DNA from: Alphaproteobacteria bacterium
GTDB taxonomy: Bacteria > Pseudomonadota > Alphaproteobacteria > Rhizobiales > Hyphomicrobiaceae
Assembly (NCBI GenBank): GCA_005888525.1
Contig: VBAB01000415.1
Span: 1-15,133 of the forward strand
Direction: 5' to 3'
Length of the DNA stretch: 15,133 nucleotides
The notes beneath the pieces are model-generated. The model had not been told where the DNA came from, ran no database searches, and saw only the letters and a list, made by a program, of their open reading frames with translations. The first letter of the stretch is position 1. Each line of letters opens with the position of its first letter. Shown here piece after piece: positions 14,256-15,133 of this stretch. The position numbers and the translations under genes were made by a program.

Positions 14256-15133
14256 TCAGTCTCTGCGCAAGGCCGCCGCAAGCTCTGCCACCTGGATGGT
14301 CTCCAGCGCCAGGATCGCGTCGCGCACGCGGACGGACTTGGCGTGAGACACGGTCAGCACGGCCGAGGCAAAGAACTTGTCGGCGATGCCGTCCGCATCC
14401 AGCGCCCGCTCGCCGGAGCCGTTGTTGATCGGCACATATTCGTCATGCCGTCGGCCGTCGGCGGTAATGAGGCTGACGCCGCCGGACATATATTTGGGAT
14501 AGCCGGACTCCGCATCTGCCTCGACCACGACGCGGCGCGCGAGAGCGAGCACCACGGCATCGTTGCGCGCTTCCGGCTCGAGCTCGGCGAGGCCGATCCG
14601 GCCCTTGAGCAGACAGGTGGCAACCACGTACTGGGCGCTGAACTTGGCGTCGTAGTCGTTGGCGGGCGCAGTCTTGACGACGACCGGCTCGGCCACGATC
14701 GGCAGCGTGTCCCTCGGTATGCGCACGCGCACCTCGGCGAGGCTGTCCGACGTAGGCTTTAGTTTCCCGTACAGGCAGATGGGGTAGGGTTTGATCGAGG
14801 TATCGGGCAGCTCCCACGCCGTGCCGAGGCCGGCCGTGATACGCCCCAGGTCGACCTCCGCGGCGTGCTCCTGCAGGTGCGTCTCGAACAGGCCGAACCG
14901 GCCCTCATAGGCGCGCGATGGGCCGAAGAAGCCGTTCTTTGCCAGCGTCGCAGCGGTGATGCCCGCAACCGCGCCCCAGCCCGGATGCAGCCGTTTGGTC
15001 CATGCGCCCTCCTCGAGGAACACCTGCACGCCTCCGGCCGTCGAGGCGGCAATGCCTTGCGCACGCGTGAGCGCGTCGGCGTCGAGACCGAGCAGCCGCC
15101 CGGCCACCAGCGCCGAGCTGAAATGCGAGATCA
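14256..15133 (-). CDS. MmgE/PrpD-family dehydratase, 5' (N-terminal) partial
   Basis: The frame runs off the right edge without a start; about 292 codons of the C-terminal two thirds of a protein usually near 450 residues are visible. It begins ISHFSSALVAGRLLGLDADA, continues GIAASTAGGVQVFLEEGAWT and KRLHPGWGAVAGITAATLA, a hallmark of the MmgE/PrpD all-helical domain, and ends with the smaller alpha/beta domain containing VRVRIPRDTLPIV. Family members include 2-methylcitrate dehydratase (PrpD), cis-aconitate decarboxylase and epimerase-like enzymes, so the reaction is not fixed. It is convergent with the transporter gene, with 10 bp between the stops. Closeness to PrpF- and lyase-family genes favours a methylcitrate-like substrate. 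Confidence 0.9.
   Translation of the reverse strand, partial: ISHFSSALVAGRLLGLDADALTRAQGIAASTAGGVQVFLEEGAWTKRLHPGWGAVAGITAATLAKNGFFGPSRAYEGRFGLFETHLQEHAAEVDLGRITAGLGTAWELPDTSIKPYPICLYGKLKPTSDSLAEVRVRIPRDTLPIVAEPVVVKTAPANDYDAKFSAQYVVATCLLKGRIGLAELEPEARNDAVVLALARRVVVEADAESGYPKYMSGGVSLITADGRRHDEYVPINNGSGERALDADGIADKFFASAVLTVSHAKSVRVRDAILALETIQVAELAAALRRD

Overview
The window looks like high-GC alphaproteobacterial chromosome. Most genes start at ATG (one at GTG) behind GGAGG-like ribosome binding sites. Two intergenic palindromic elements of the 'GTCATCCCGG...CCGGGATGAC' type, common in Hyphomicrobiales and related alphaproteobacteria, are present. The species cannot be named from sequence alone. 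Almost every gene encodes a catabolic or redox enzyme, so this is an accessory degradation region. No rRNA, tRNA, CRISPR array, transposase or phage gene was seen.

Left part (1-978): the end of a ring-hydroxylating dioxygenase beta subunit and a small dimeric alpha/beta-barrel (ABM-type) protein on the plus strand, closed by a double-hairpin repeat. Next (1002-5760) is a four-gene minus-strand unit read from right to left: luciferase-like flavin monooxygenase, beta-hydroxyacid dehydrogenase, Baeyer-Villiger monooxygenase and a seven-repeat BNR beta-propeller. A hairpin-rich divergent region (5761-5968) separates it from a plus-strand NIPSNAP-family gene (5969-6283). Together these suggest oxidation of a ketone or cyclic substrate, but the substrate is unknown.

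Middle part (6312-10884): a second minus-strand unit read from right to left: TcuA-like FAD dehydrogenase, isocitrate lyase/PEP-mutase-family lyase, a second luciferase-like oxidoreductase and a ketopantoate-reductase-like protein. This stretch is scarred. The second luciferase-like gene has lost its middle, which is replaced by a 196-bp inverted copy (194/196 identical) of the 5' end of the neighbouring panE-like gene. The TcuA-like gene has lost its C-terminus, which is replaced by an inverted, about 94% identical 5' remnant of the neighbouring lyase gene. A double-hairpin repeat sits between the two lyase copies, giving a nested inverted repeat.

Right part (10980-15133): a substrate-binding protein gene with a signal peptide but an early frameshifting deletion, an intact PrpF-family isomerase and a 10-TM EamA transporter on the plus strand, then the C-terminal part of an MmgE/PrpD-family dehydratase on the minus strand. 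TcuA, lyase, PrpF and PrpD families together point to metabolism of a methylated or tricarboxylic acid. At least three genes between 7.4 and 11.1 kb are damaged, so this part is either decaying, recently rearranged or misassembled. No clearly new defence or mobile system was found. The most notable signals are the paired inverted-duplication scars and the covarying double-hairpin repeats.
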